Shown one piece after another: positions 15,992 through 24,429 of a stretch of DNA of 64,000 nucleotides. Origin of the DNA: Bog-113 sp963752695 (GTDB lineage Bacteria; Acidobacteriota; Terriglobia; Bryobacterales; Bryobacteraceae); the NCBI GenBank assembly GCA_963752695.1, contig CAVVZB010000001.1, positions 620,001 through 684,000 of the forward strand, given 5' to 3'. Made by a program: the position numbers and the translations under genes. Positions within the stretch are counted from its first letter, which is position 1. Every line of letters begins with the position of its first letter. The notes beneath the pieces were generated by a model that saw only the letters and a program-made list of their open reading frames with translations, did no database searches and was not told where the DNA came from.

Positions 15992-17677
15992 ATGTTACTG
16001 GAACTTGCCGTCGAGAATTACGCGGTTGTGGACAAGCTGCGGGTGCCGTTTTACCGCGGGCTGAATTTGCTGACGGGGGAAACCGGCAGCGGGAAATCGA
16101 TCCTGATCGGGGCGTTGCAATTGCTTTTCGGCGGGCGGGCGTCGATGGACGTGATTCGTTCGGGCGAGCAGAAATCGCGGGTGGCGGGCCGGTTCGAGGT
16201 AGCTGGCAACCAGGCGCTCGAAGCCTTGTTGGCGGACGCGGGACTGGAGAGCGAGGATGGCGAGCTGCTACTGGAGCGCGAGATTCTGGCTTCAGGCAAG
16301 GGCCGAATTTATATTGGGGGCCGGGCATCGACTGGAGCGATTTTGCGCGACATCGCGCCTTACCTGGGCGATATTCACGGGCAGCACGATCAGCAGCAGC
16401 TTTATCGCCCCGAGTCGCAGCGCGATATGCTCGACAGCTTCGCCCAAGCTGGGCCACTGCGCCAAAGAGTGCGCGCGGCTTACCGGGGGTGGCGCGAGGT
16501 AGAGAACGAACTGACCGATCTTCGCGGCAATGAGCAGGAGAAATTGCGGCAACTCGATGTATGGCAGTTCCAGCTGAAAGAGATTCAGGCCGCGGCATTG
16601 AAACCCGGCGAGGATACAGTCCTTGACGAGGAAAAGCACGTCCAGCAAAACGTAGGTAAGCTGCTCGAGAACGCTGGCGCGGCTTACACCGCCATCTATG
16701 AGGACCCGGCTTCGGTGTACGCGGGGATCAAGACAGCTATGCGGAAGCTGGAAGATGTGGGGCGCATTGACCCGATGCTGGCTGAAATCCGGGGCACGCT
16801 TGAACCGGCGGTTATTGCGATTCAGGAGGCTTCGTATGCGCTGCGTGATTATGTCGGCAAATTAGAAGCCGATCCCGCGCGGCTGGAAGAGATTGAATCT
16901 CGTCTGGCGCTGATTGAGAGGCTCAAGCGCAAGTACGGCGGTTCGGTGGAGGCGATAATCGCGTTCGGCGAGGATCTGGGGCGTCAGATAGGGAAGATCG
17001 AGAACGCGGAGGAGCGAGTCGCCGAACTGCAGGCCCGTCAAAAAACGTTGGCGGGAGTTTACCGCTCGCTAGCGGATCAGCTTTCAGAGGTCCGGAAACA
17101 GGCAGCTACCCGTTTGGCGCGAGCGATCGAGAAGGAACTGGGCGCCCTGGCAATGGAGCGGACCGTCTTCCAAATCGCGGTGGAACCGGCTGAATGGTCG
17201 GAGCACGGTGCGGATACGGTGCGTTTTCTGGTCTCGCCGAATCGGGGCGAGGAACCGAAGCCGATGGAAAAGATCGCGTCAGGCGGTGAGGTTTCACGAA
17301 TTGCGCTGGCGCTGAAAAGCTGTCTGATTGAGTCGCAAGATATGGTTTCAGGAAGCCCCAAAACGCTGGTTTTCGACGAAGTGGACACCGGAATCGGTGG
17401 CAGCGCGGCGGAAGGAGTGGCTCGCCGGTTGAAACGCCTGTCGGCGTCGAGCCAGGTTCTGTGCGTGACTCATCTGGCTCAAGTAGCGAGCTTCGCCGAT
17501 CATCACTTCCGTGTGGATAAAGCGGAAGCTCATGGACGCACGACGACGCGCGTGAGTGAGTTAACCCGCGAGGAGCGCCGCGGCGAGGTGGCGCGCATGA
17601 TCTCCGGCCATCGTCTGACGCCAGAGGCGTTAAGACATGCCGATCAGCTGATCGAGCTGGCAGCCGGGGAGAGATAA
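15992..17677 (+). CDS. recN: DNA repair ATPase RecN
   Basis: SMC-like ATPase that organises DNA around double-strand breaks for recombinational repair. 561 residues, the family length. Walker A is GETGSGKS at residues 29-36, the central coiled coil runs from about 160 to 370, the ABC signature is KIASGGEVSRIALALK, and Walker B is TLVFDEVDTGIGG. QHDQQQLY and LCVTHLAQVASFADHHF (H-loop) are also typical. It begins at an ATG without a visible ribosome site and is followed 6 bases later by the RlpA gene. recN is often SOS-controlled; I did not recognise a LexA box upstream. Confidence 0.96.
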   Translation: MLLELAVENYAVVDKLRVPFYRGLNLLTGETGSGKSILIGALQLLFGGRASMDVIRSGEQKSRVAGRFEVAGNQALEALLADAGLESEDGELLLEREILASGKGRIYIGGRASTGAILRDIAPYLGDIHGQHDQQQLYRPESQRDMLDSFAQAGPLRQRVRAAYRGWREVENELTDLRGNEQEKLRQLDVWQFQLKEIQAAALKPGEDTVLDEEKHVQQNVGKLLENAGAAYTAIYEDPASVYAGIKTAMRKLEDVGRIDPMLAEIRGTLEPAVIAIQEASYALRDYVGKLEADPARLEEIESRLALIERLKRKYGGSVEAIIAFGEDLGRQIGKIENAEERVAELQARQKTLAGVYRSLADQLSEVRKQAATRLARAIEKELGALAMERTVFQIAVEPAEWSEHGADTVRFLVSPNRGEEPKPMEKIASGGEVSRIALALKSCLIESQDMVSGSPKTLVFDEVDTGIGGSAAEGVARRLKRLSASSQVLCVTHLAQVASFADHHFRVDKAEAHGRTTTRVSELTREERRGEVARMISGHRLTPEALRHADQLIELAAGER

Positions 17678-17683
17678 TTCAGA

Positions 17684-18466
17684 GTGATGACGCGCGCGGG
17701 ATTGATTGCGGCAGTGTCGATGTGTATTGCGATCGAGGGTTGCGGTCACAAGAAGATGCGAATCGCGCAAGTTCCGCCTCCGCCTGCTGCGGCTTCGCCG
17801 GGTGTCACCAGTCCCCCAGACGCGAGTGGCGCGACCAGAGCGACGGCGCCTCCGGTGGTCTATCATTCGCGCGATCGTCGGCCGCCAGCGCTGCCCTCCG
17901 ATTACGCGCCAGAAACCGGAGTGGCCAGTTGGTATGGCCATCCGTACCATGGCCGGCAATCGGCAAGCGGTGAAATCTACGATATGGAGCAGATGACGGC
18001 CGCGCACCGGACGCTGCCATTCGGAACGCAGGTTCAGGTGGAAAATCTGGATAACGGCATGTCCACCCAAGTGCGGATCAACGATCGCGGGCCGTTTATC
18101 GACAATCGCATCATCGATCTCTCGCATGCCGCGGCGAATGCGATCCAAATGGTGGGACCGGGCGTTGCGCGGGTGCGGCTGACAATCGTGGGCGAGCCGG
18201 CAGTTCCTGAGCCGGCGTTGTTCGCCATTCAGGTTGCGGCATTTTCAAGCCGGGAGAACGCCGATCGCATGCAGGCGCGGATGGCCGGTTTGTACGGCTC
18301 GGCCACTCTGCGGTTGCGCGCGGGAGCGACCCCGCTTTGGCGCGTCCTGGTGGGTCAAGCGCCCGATCCGGACCATGCCGAGGTTCTCGCGCGTCAGATT
18401 CGCGCGGCTGAACAAGTGCCGGAAGCATTTGTGGTGCGTCTGGACGCGCCGGCATCTTCTTTTTGA
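17684..18466 (+). CDS. rlpA: RlpA-type septal ring lytic transglycosylase with SPOR domain
   Basis: Cleaves denuded glycan strands at the division site. N-terminal lipoprotein-like signal (CIAIEGCG; the lipid Cys would be near residue 19-20, but the Glu beside it makes the lipobox weak), then a Pro/Ala-rich linker. The double-psi beta-barrel catalytic domain spans about residues 82-175 (VASWYGHPYHGRQSASGE, MTAAHRTLPFGTQVQVENL, RINDRGPFIDNRIIDLS). A SPOR peptidoglycan-binding domain occupies about 183-255 (FAIQVAAFSSRENADRMQ). GTG at 17684 and ATG at 17687 are both possible starts. It is 6 bases downstream of recN. It fits functionally with the Tol-Pal operon on the other strand. Confidence 0.92.
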   Translation: MMTRAGLIAAVSMCIAIEGCGHKKMRIAQVPPPPAAASPGVTSPPDASGATRATAPPVVYHSRDRRPPALPSDYAPETGVASWYGHPYHGRQSASGEIYDMEQMTAAHRTLPFGTQVQVENLDNGMSTQVRINDRGPFIDNRIIDLSHAAANAIQMVGPGVARVRLTIVGEPAVPEPALFAIQVAAFSSRENADRMQARMAGLYGSATLRLRAGATPLWRVLVGQAPDPDHAEVLARQIRAAEQVPEAFVVRLDAPASSF

Positions 18467-18510
18467 GTAGCTAGTCTTCGGCTTTTAGGGCCTATTCTCC
18501 TGGACGCGTT

Positions 18511-19551
18511 TTGCCGATGTACTGTCTAGCTTCCATAGACATGCATTACGCCGAAGTAGACTCCCCGCATGGCTTGGTCGGGCAGTCACCGCGGATTTGC
18601 GAAATCCGCGCCCAAATTGAACAACTTGAGCGGTCGAACGCCCCCGTGCTGCTGCTGGGCGAGAGTGGGACGGGGAAAGAAGTGATTGCCCGTGCCGTCC
18701 ACAATTCACGCGGCCGCGGGGCCTTCGTGCCCATCGATTGCGGATCGTTGGTCGGCCCGCTCATGGAAAGCGAGCTTTTCGGCCATACGAAGGGCGCGTT
18801 CACGGGCGCGACCGAGAACAAGAAAGGATTGATCGAGATCGCGAACGGGGGCACGGCCTTCTTCGATGAAATTGGGGATCTTCCGCTCGACTTACAAGTG
18901 AAACTGCTGCGCCTGTTACAGGAGCGCGAGTATCGTCCGGTGGGCTCGCTCCATCGTCAGAAGGTGGATATTCGGGTGATCGCGGCCACGCATCGCGATC
19001 TCAGCCGGGAAGTCGAGCGCGGCAACTTCCGGCAGGATCTGTTTTACCGTTTGAACGTAATCAAGATTCGTGTGCCCCCGTTGCGCGAGAGGAAGGAAGA
19101 TATCCCGCTTCTGGTGGAGCGCTTTCTTAACCGCAGCGGAAGCTATACAATCACGCCCGAAGCGCTGCAGAAATTACTCAAGCATGACTGGCCGGGCAAT
19201 ATCCGCGAACTCCAGAATGCCACTGAGTTTTTGATGGCGATGGCGGATTCTCCGCTCCTGCATGCCGAGAATCTTCCGACGGCTGTCCAGAATTCAAGCG
19301 CAACCAATGACCTTCTGCGTGTCGGGGTCGCGGTATCGGCTGAGGTGCACCCTCATGTAAAAGTGGTGGAGGCTCCGCGCATTCTTCCGCTGCACGAAGT
19401 GGAGAAACGCGCGATAATTGAGGCTCTGGACCATACCAAAGGGGATCGCGGGGTGACCGCTGCTCTGCTCGGGATTGGCCGCACCACGCTCTACCGGAAG
19501 TTAAAGGAATATAGTCTCGACACTGTTGAAGAGCCGCAGAATCGCCCTTGA
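18511..19551 (+). CDS. Sigma-54-dependent activator without a receiver domain
   Basis: AAA+ enhancer-binding protein that opens sigma-54 promoters. The AAA+ domain starts almost at once: Walker A GESGTGK at about 50-56, the sigma-54 contact loop GAFTGA at about 95-100, Walker B GGTAFFDEIGD at about 113-123, and the R-finger region FYRLNVIKIRVPPLRER. A Fis-type helix-turn-helix ends the protein (TAALLGIGRTTLYRKLKEY). There is no N-terminal receiver, GAF or PAS domain, so it must be controlled by another protein, by expression or be constitutively active. Start unclear: TTG 18511, ATG 18517 or ATG 18541, none with a good ribosome site. The next gene overlaps its end by 26 bases. Confidence 0.92.
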   Translation: MPMYCLASIDMHYAEVDSPHGLVGQSPRICEIRAQIEQLERSNAPVLLLGESGTGKEVIARAVHNSRGRGAFVPIDCGSLVGPLMESELFGHTKGAFTGATENKKGLIEIANGGTAFFDEIGDLPLDLQVKLLRLLQEREYRPVGSLHRQKVDIRVIAATHRDLSREVERGNFRQDLFYRLNVIKIRVPPLRERKEDIPLLVERFLNRSGSYTITPEALQKLLKHDWPGNIRELQNATEFLMAMADSPLLHAENLPTAVQNSSATNDLLRVGVAVSAEVHPHVKVVEAPRILPLHEVEKRAIIEALDHTKGDRGVTAALLGIGRTTLYRKLKEYSLDTVEEPQNRP

Positions 19552-20560
19552 TGCAACCTACTCGGTGGGGCGGGATCTTTCCGGGGTGGGAGTCTACTCG
19601 CGGGAGATACTGCACGGCTTGGCAGCTGAAGATCCCGATACAAAGTGGGAGTGGCTGTATCGCACGCATCGATTGCGAGAGGGACTGACTGAGGGTATCC
19701 CAGCAAACGTCAGGCGCGGCGTTCTCTTCGATTCACCTCCATGGCGCGCGGCGCAGCTTTTCCATAGCTTGAATCAGCGATTGCCACGGAAGCGTTTCCC
19801 AAAACAGGTGGCCACATTTCACGACGTGTTTGTGATGACAGCCGACTACAGTACTCCCGAGTTTCGCGCGCGCTTTACCGCCCAAGCCAAGCACGCTGCC
19901 GCCGAAGCCGACCGGATTATCGCGGTCTCGCACTTTACCGCCAGCCAGGTAATCGAACTCTTGGGGGTGGAACCGGCCCGCATCACTGTGATTCCGCATG
20001 GAGTTCGCGAGTTGCAGCTTCCGGCGCGCCCGCGCGAGAAGATCATCCTGCATGTCGGAGCGATCCAGAAACGCAAGAATCTGGTTCGGCTGGTCAAAGC
20101 TTTCGAATCGGTTCCTATGGGCTGGCGGCTAGTTTTAGCGGGTTCCGACGGTTACGAGGCAAGGGAAACACACGCGGCGATCGAAGCTTCGCCAGCGCGT
20201 CAGCGGATTGAGGTAACCGGCTATGTTTCGCACGCGCAACTTGCAGACTTGTACGCGCGTGCGATGATCTTCGCATTCCCGTCGCTGGGTGAAGGGTTTG
20301 GGATGCCGGTTCTGGAAGCCATGATCTCCGGGGTTCCCGTAATGGCGGCGAACACATCGGCGGTCGCGGAGACCGCAGGCGCCAGCGCCCTACTAGTTGA
20401 CCCATTGGATACCGAAGAAATGGCGAGCGCGCTTTACAGACTTGCCGACGAAGCGCCACTCCGCGATCAGCTGATCCAAAGCGGCATCGTCCATGCGCGC
20501 GGCTTTACGTGGAATGCCGCGGCTGCCGCGACACTCGCAATTTACGACGGACTCGTTTAA
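19526..20560 (+). CDS. GT4-family glycosyltransferase
   Basis: Cytoplasmic GT-B glycosyltransferase of about 344 residues that would transfer a sugar from a nucleotide donor during glycan or glycolipid synthesis. The donor-binding half is clear: ILHVGAIQKRKNLVRLVKAF near residue 173, VTGYVSHAQLADLYARA near 230, and the E-x7-E motif in PSLGEGFGMPVLEAMISGVPV near 252-268. The N-terminal half has DLSGVGVYSREIL, the acceptor-side glycine loop. The likely start is a TTG at 19526 (MKSRRIALDATYSVG), placing the first 26 bases inside the preceding regulator gene, so translation may be coupled. Sugar and acceptor cannot be read from the sequence. Confidence 0.9.
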   Translation: MKSRRIALDATYSVGRDLSGVGVYSREILHGLAAEDPDTKWEWLYRTHRLREGLTEGIPANVRRGVLFDSPPWRAAQLFHSLNQRLPRKRFPKQVATFHDVFVMTADYSTPEFRARFTAQAKHAAAEADRIIAVSHFTASQVIELLGVEPARITVIPHGVRELQLPARPREKIILHVGAIQKRKNLVRLVKAFESVPMGWRLVLAGSDGYEARETHAAIEASPARQRIEVTGYVSHAQLADLYARAMIFAFPSLGEGFGMPVLEAMISGVPVMAANTSAVAETAGASALLVDPLDTEEMASALYRLADEAPLRDQLIQSGIVHARGFTWNAAAAATLAIYDGLV

Positions 20561-20564
20561 GCCG

Positions 20565-20855
20565 TCATTCGTCGGCAGTGATCTTTAATGCTTTCAGGAA
20601 TCGTTCGTCCTGGGGTGTGAATTTTACCTTTGCCGCCACGACACGGCCTGGCTTGGTTTCAGACACCTCTGCGTTTTCGGCGGGCTCATCATCGTCTCGC
20701 CGGTTGAATCCAATTGTTGCTTCCAGAACAAGGAAGACATCGAAGCCATTGCGGCGAATCTCGCCGATCGCTTCCGCGATGCGGTCCGATTCAGAAAGCG
20801 AATCATTGATTGCGTTTCCCAAATCGTGCATCAATTGTTTTAAGCTATCTTCCAC
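20565..20855 (-). CDS. Hypothetical protein of 96 residues
   Basis: A small acidic soluble protein convergent with the GT4 gene (4 bases between stops). It has no signal peptide or membrane segment. Residues 1-35 look helical and amphipathic (MEDSLKQLMHDLGNAINDSL, then SESDRIAEAIGEIRRNG). FDVFLVLEATIGF forms a likely beta-strand pair, and KFTPQDERFLKALKI ends the chain. I do not recognise the family. The coherent amino-acid composition and clean termini support a real gene. Function unknown. Confidence 0.68.
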   Translation of the reverse strand: MEDSLKQLMHDLGNAINDSLSESDRIAEAIGEIRRNGFDVFLVLEATIGFNRRDDDEPAENAEVSETKPGRVVAAKVKFTPQDERFLKALKITADE

Positions 20856-21200
20856 GTTGTCGCCCCTTTCGGCCGGGCTCCCATCTCAAACTACCCACTA
20901 CAAAAGATGCACTCCGCTGCCCGGTAGTTCCAACTCCGCGCGACCTCACACTTCTTTTTCGATTGTATCGGCCACGAGAATCAATCACAACCGATTTACC
21001 AAGTCGATCTAGACCATTGATCGGGTGTTCCTACAAAAACGAACATATCTATTTGGTGATACGAGGCGGGCGGGAGAAAAGATGCGGCGCTCTGATAGGA
21101 TTGGGATTTGGCCAAAAGGAATCTGGTCCAGCACTCCGTTTTATTTGCCAGGCACGTGTTGCCGGCCGCCATTCGCCCGGCGCGTACTCTTTGGAACGAA
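20856..21200. other. 345-base region with no gene
   Basis: Separates the minus-strand hypothetical gene from the plus-strand small membrane gene, so it should carry promoters in both directions. It is more AT-rich than its surroundings between 20950 and 21070. A 5-base inverted repeat (CGATC at 21005-21009, GATCG at 21019-21023) is present. An in-frame TTG at 21108 could extend the downstream gene by 31 residues, but the added sequence is Arg/His-rich and does not look like a membrane-protein start. I see no RNA gene or convincing promoter hexamers. Confidence 0.4.
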
Positions 21201-21386
21201 ATGATTGGGTTTCTCTTCCTGGTGTTTGCGGCGGCTGCGGGCTACTACTGCGTACGGGCGGCACTGGACACCAAGGGCGATCCGGGTAACATTATCCGCG
21301 TCATCCTTAGCGGCGTATTCGCGATCGTGATGGCCTTTTATGGAATATCCTCCTTCCTCAAAGCACGCCGAATCTCGCGATCCTGA
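21201..21386 (+). CDS. Small two-helix membrane protein overlapping mcmA
   Basis: 61 residues from an ATG at 21201 (MIGFLFLVFAAAAGYYCVRA) with two hydrophobic helices (about 2-20 and 33-52) joined by a short polar loop containing DTKGDPG, and a basic C-terminus (KARRISRS), giving an N-in/C-in hairpin by the positive-inside rule. GGA lies about 8 bases upstream of the ATG. Its last 47 bases overlap the start of the mutase gene in another frame, so the two are probably translationally coupled. No recognised family; function unknown. Confidence 0.65.
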   Translation: MIGFLFLVFAAAAGYYCVRAALDTKGDPGNIIRVILSGVFAIVMAFYGISSFLKARRISRS

Positions 21387-22890
21387 AGCGGGCGAGTGGG
21401 AACGGCCTGGTACCTTTCCGTATACGCGGGGTATTTATCCCGACATGTACCGCGGCCGGCTGTGGACCATGCGCCAGTATGCCGGGTTCGGCTCCGCCAC
21501 GGAAAGCAATCGCCGGTATCGGTATCTCCTAGAGCAGGGGACGACGGGATTGTCGGTCGCCTTCGACTTGCCGACGCAAATGGGGATGGATTCCGATCAC
21601 CCGCTAGCGGCTGGCGAAGTCGGGCGAGTCGGCGTGGCAATCTCCTCGCTGGCCGACATGCAGACTCTGTTCGCGGACATCCCGCTGGATCGCGTCTCGA
21701 CGTCGATGACGATCAACTCCACGGCCGCGATCCTGCTCGCATTTTATGTGCGCGCGGCCCAGGAACAGGGCGTTGATCCTCACAAGCTGACCGGTACCAT
21801 TCAAAACGACATCCTGAAGGAATACATCGCGCGCGGCACTTATATTTACCCGCCTCGGCCGGCCATGCGGATTATTACCGACCTGTTTGCATGGGCGGCA
21901 AAAGAGGTTCCCGACTGGAACACGATTTCGATTAGCGGCTATCATATTCGCGAAGCGGGCTCGACCGCGATACAGGAAGTCGCTTTTACGTTCGCCAATG
22001 CGATCGCCTATATCGAGTCCGCGCTGGCCGCTGGTTTGGCGATCGATAGCTTTGCGCCGCGACTGTCGTTCTTCTTCAACAGCCACAATAACTTTCTGGA
22101 AGAGATTGCGAAGTTCCGCGCGGCCCGCCGCCTTTATGCGCGCATCATGCGCGATCGCTTCGGGGCTCAAAATAGCCGCTCCTTAACACTTCGCTTTCAC
22201 GCCCAGACGGCCGGATCGACGCTGACCGCGCAACAACCCGACGTGAACATTGTTCGCACCTCGATTCAGGCCTTGGCGGCGGTACTTGGCGGCGCGCAGT
22301 CGCTGCATACCAATGGCCGGGACGAAGCTTTGTCGCTGCCAACTGCCGAATCCGCGCGCCTGGCGCTCCGCACCCAGCAGATCATCGCGCACGAGACGGG
22401 TGTGATCAATACGGCAGATCCATGCGGCGGCAGCGAAGTGATCGAACGAATGACTGACGAGATCGAGAGCGGCGCCCGCAAGCTTATTGAATCGATCGAC
22501 AACATGGGCGGCACTTTGCACGCAATCGAGACCGGCTGGACGCAGAACCAGATCCAAAACTCGGCTTATCAGTTCCAGCGCGAGATTGAATCCGGTAAAC
22601 GGATCGTGGTGGGCGTAAACCGTTTCCGCCTGAAAGAAGAGAAGGGAATCCCAACTTTCCGTTTAGATGCGGCGCTGGAGCAAGCGCAAGCGGACCGGGT
22701 TCGTGAGCTACGCAACACGCGCGATCAGGCGGCCGCTGCGCAAGCGCTCGAAAGGCTGACCGCTGCCGCGCGGGGAACGGCGAATTTGATGCCGTTCATC
22801 CTGGACGCCGCTACCGCATGGGCGACAGTTGGAGAGATCTCGGACGCCATGCGGACGGTGTTCGGTGAATATACTGAGGGCGCGAGTTAA
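21340..22890 (+). CDS. mcmA: Methylmalonyl-CoA mutase, large (catalytic) subunit
   Basis: Interconverts (R)-methylmalonyl-CoA and succinyl-CoA in propionate metabolism using adenosylcobalamin. 516 residues: the substrate-binding TIM barrel only (FPYTRGIYPDMYRGRLWTMR onward), with no C-terminal B12 domain. The B12-binding subunit of the split enzyme would have to be encoded separately and is not in this window. The Tyr in MRQYAGFG and the Arg in ARGTYIYPP match methylmalonyl-CoA mutase; isobutyryl-CoA mutases carry Phe and Gln there. SGYHIREAG, with the catalytic His, is intact. The N-terminus is slightly shorter than usual. Its start lies inside the upstream small membrane gene. Confidence 0.93.
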   Translation: MEYPPSSKHAESRDPEAGEWERPGTFPYTRGIYPDMYRGRLWTMRQYAGFGSATESNRRYRYLLEQGTTGLSVAFDLPTQMGMDSDHPLAAGEVGRVGVAISSLADMQTLFADIPLDRVSTSMTINSTAAILLAFYVRAAQEQGVDPHKLTGTIQNDILKEYIARGTYIYPPRPAMRIITDLFAWAAKEVPDWNTISISGYHIREAGSTAIQEVAFTFANAIAYIESALAAGLAIDSFAPRLSFFFNSHNNFLEEIAKFRAARRLYARIMRDRFGAQNSRSLTLRFHAQTAGSTLTAQQPDVNIVRTSIQALAAVLGGAQSLHTNGRDEALSLPTAESARLALRTQQIIAHETGVINTADPCGGSEVIERMTDEIESGARKLIESIDNMGGTLHAIETGWTQNQIQNSAYQFQREIESGKRIVVGVNRFRLKEEKGIPTFRLDAALEQAQADRVRELRNTRDQAAAAQALERLTAAARGTANLMPFILDAATAWATVGEISDAMRTVFGEYTEGAS

Positions 22891-23363
22891 GCGGGCACGC
22901 TCCCGCGGACCTCGACCGCGTCGGCCTTCCGGTCCGCATACGCGGGAAGCTGGAAAATGTAGTGGATCTTCGGCTTACGCAGGCCCAGGCCGTGCATTAA
23001 GCGGCCCACATGATCCTGGTCATACCGCACACCGAAGCGCTGCTCGATTGCGGTGGCTAGGCGGGCAGTAGTCCAGCGATCGTCAGGAAAACCGAACGCG
23101 GTGGCACCTTCGGCATGAAGCGAAACGATCTCCGACTTCTGTTCATTGGTGAGACGGCTGGGGCGGCCCGTGGCGCGGCGCTTCCGCAATCCCTCGACAC
23201 CTTGATGATCGAGGGCGCGGCTCCATCGCGACGTAGTTGTGCGGCTGACGCCGAACTTACGCGCGACCCGTGATTGAGATGAACCGTTTGCCAATTCCCG
23301 TGCAGCCTGCAAACGGCGGTATTCCATGTCCTCGCGTGAGAGAGAGGCGTTTTGAGCTTCCAT
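22887..23363 (-). CDS. IS630-type winged helix-turn-helix protein lacking the transposase catalytic domain
   Basis: 158 residues matching only the N-terminal DNA-binding half of IS630/Tc1-like transposases: a first helix-turn-helix (SQSRVARKFGVSRTTTSRWS), the GRP linker (ATGRPSRLTNEQK) and the second wHTH (WTTARLATAIEQRFGVRY to HVGRLMHGLGLRKPK). The DDE nuclease domain that should follow is absent, and the frame closes after a short unrelated tail. I saw no terminal inverted repeats or TA duplication. So it is either a decayed element or a domesticated DNA-binding protein; the intact, stop-free frame favours the latter somewhat. It is convergent with mcmA, sharing 4 bases at the stops. Confidence 0.82.
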   Translation of the reverse strand: MEAQNASLSREDMEYRRLQAARELANGSSQSRVARKFGVSRTTTSRWSRALDHQGVEGLRKRRATGRPSRLTNEQKSEIVSLHAEGATAFGFPDDRWTTARLATAIEQRFGVRYDQDHVGRLMHGLGLRKPKIHYIFQLPAYADRKADAVEVRGSVPA

Positions 23364-23586
23364 TCCCTATCGCGCGGATTGTGATGGCCAGAGCAACTCC
23401 AGAATAGCAAAAAACGTGCAATGCGGGGAATGTTTTAATTTACTGCATAAGTGGGGTTACAGATCGCTAAGGCAGGATTATTGCGACCTATAACAACGGT
23501 TGTTTGATGCGCGCCGCGTCGGCTCGCGCTCCCGAGTCTCGGACTAAGAGGAGAACAAACGCCGGCCGATCCGACTTGGCTAGAGT

Positions 23587-24420
23587 ATGCTGGTCACATC
23601 CCCGTCTTTCATGCGCGCCAATGTCGTTTCCATCCTGATTCCGCTATATAACGAGGAGGAGTTCATTGGAACGCTGCTCGACCGGGTTCTCGCCGCCCCG
23701 CTGCCCGCGCACCTGGACCGGGAAATCTGCATTGTCGACGATTGCTCCACCGACAGTTCGTTCTCGGCTGTCCAGGCCCACGCGGCCCGATATCCCGGCC
23801 TAATCCGCGTGGGACGTCATACCGCGAATCGTGGGAAAGGTGCCGCAATCCGGTCCGCGCTAGCCATGGCCGATGGCGAGTTCTGCGTGTTTCAGGACGC
23901 CGATCTCGAATACGATCCCAAGGAAATCGCCAGCCTGCTACGACCCATCTTGGAAGGTCACGCCGACGTCGTCTTCGGTTCAAGGTTTGTGACCAATGGC
24001 GACCGCCGCGTCTTGTATTTCTGGCATTCCGTGGCGAATCAGTTTCTGACACTGCTGTGTAACATGGCATCTAACTTGAACCTGACCGACATGGAAACCT
24101 GTTACAAAGCGTTCCGGACACCGCTGCTCAAGAGTATTCCGATCCGCTCGGACCGCTTCGGCATTGAGCCGGAGATTACGATCAAGGTGGCGAAACGGCG
24201 CGCGCGCGTTTACGAAACCGCGATCAGTTACCACGGCCGGACGTACGACGAAGGGAAGAAAATCGGATTGAAAGATGCCTTCGAGGCGCTGTGGGTGATC
24301 GCGCGCTATGCGTTCACAAACGATATCCGCATGGAACCCATTCCGCTGAAGGAACCGGAGCCGCTCGCGATGGCGGCGACTGCCTCAAGGGTGGAATCGC
24401 AGCCGCCAGTCCATCTCTAA
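23587..24420 (+). CDS. GT2-family glycosyltransferase (polyprenyl-phosphate sugar transferase type)
   Basis: 277 residues of GT-A fold: NVVSILIPLYNEEEFIG at the N-terminus, the nucleotide-binding EICIVDDCSTDSS, NRGKGAAIRSALA and the metal-binding FQDADLEYDP. The layout resembles DPM1/dolichyl-phosphate-glucose synthase enzymes, which load a sugar onto undecaprenyl phosphate on the cytoplasmic face of the membrane. No C-terminal transmembrane helices are present, as in the soluble DPM1-like subgroup. GYHIR-type catalytic features do not apply. The start is taken at the first ATG (23587); a later ATG gives MRANVVSILIP and is also possible. It is followed 9 bases later by a MOSC gene. Donor and acceptor are not determinable here. 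Confidence 0.88.
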   Translation: MLVTSPSFMRANVVSILIPLYNEEEFIGTLLDRVLAAPLPAHLDREICIVDDCSTDSSFSAVQAHAARYPGLIRVGRHTANRGKGAAIRSALAMADGEFCVFQDADLEYDPKEIASLLRPILEGHADVVFGSRFVTNGDRRVLYFWHSVANQFLTLLCNMASNLNLTDMETCYKAFRTPLLKSIPIRSDRFGIEPEITIKVAKRRARVYETAISYHGRTYDEGKKIGLKDAFEALWVIARYAFTNDIRMEPIPLKEPEPLAMAATASRVESQPPVHL

Positions 24421-24429
24421 CGCCCGTCG

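Noticed and set aside
18499..18516. Sigma-54 promoter before the activator gene
   Set aside because: TGGACGCGTTTTGCC resembles the -24/-12 consensus, but the GG and GC are 9 rather than 10 bases apart. It also lies over the possible start codons.
21340..22890. Isobutyryl-CoA or hydroxyisobutyryl-CoA mutase instead of methylmalonyl-CoA mutase
   Set aside because: The substrate-site Tyr (RQYAGFG) and Arg (ARGTYIYPP) match methylmalonyl-CoA mutase rather than those related enzymes.
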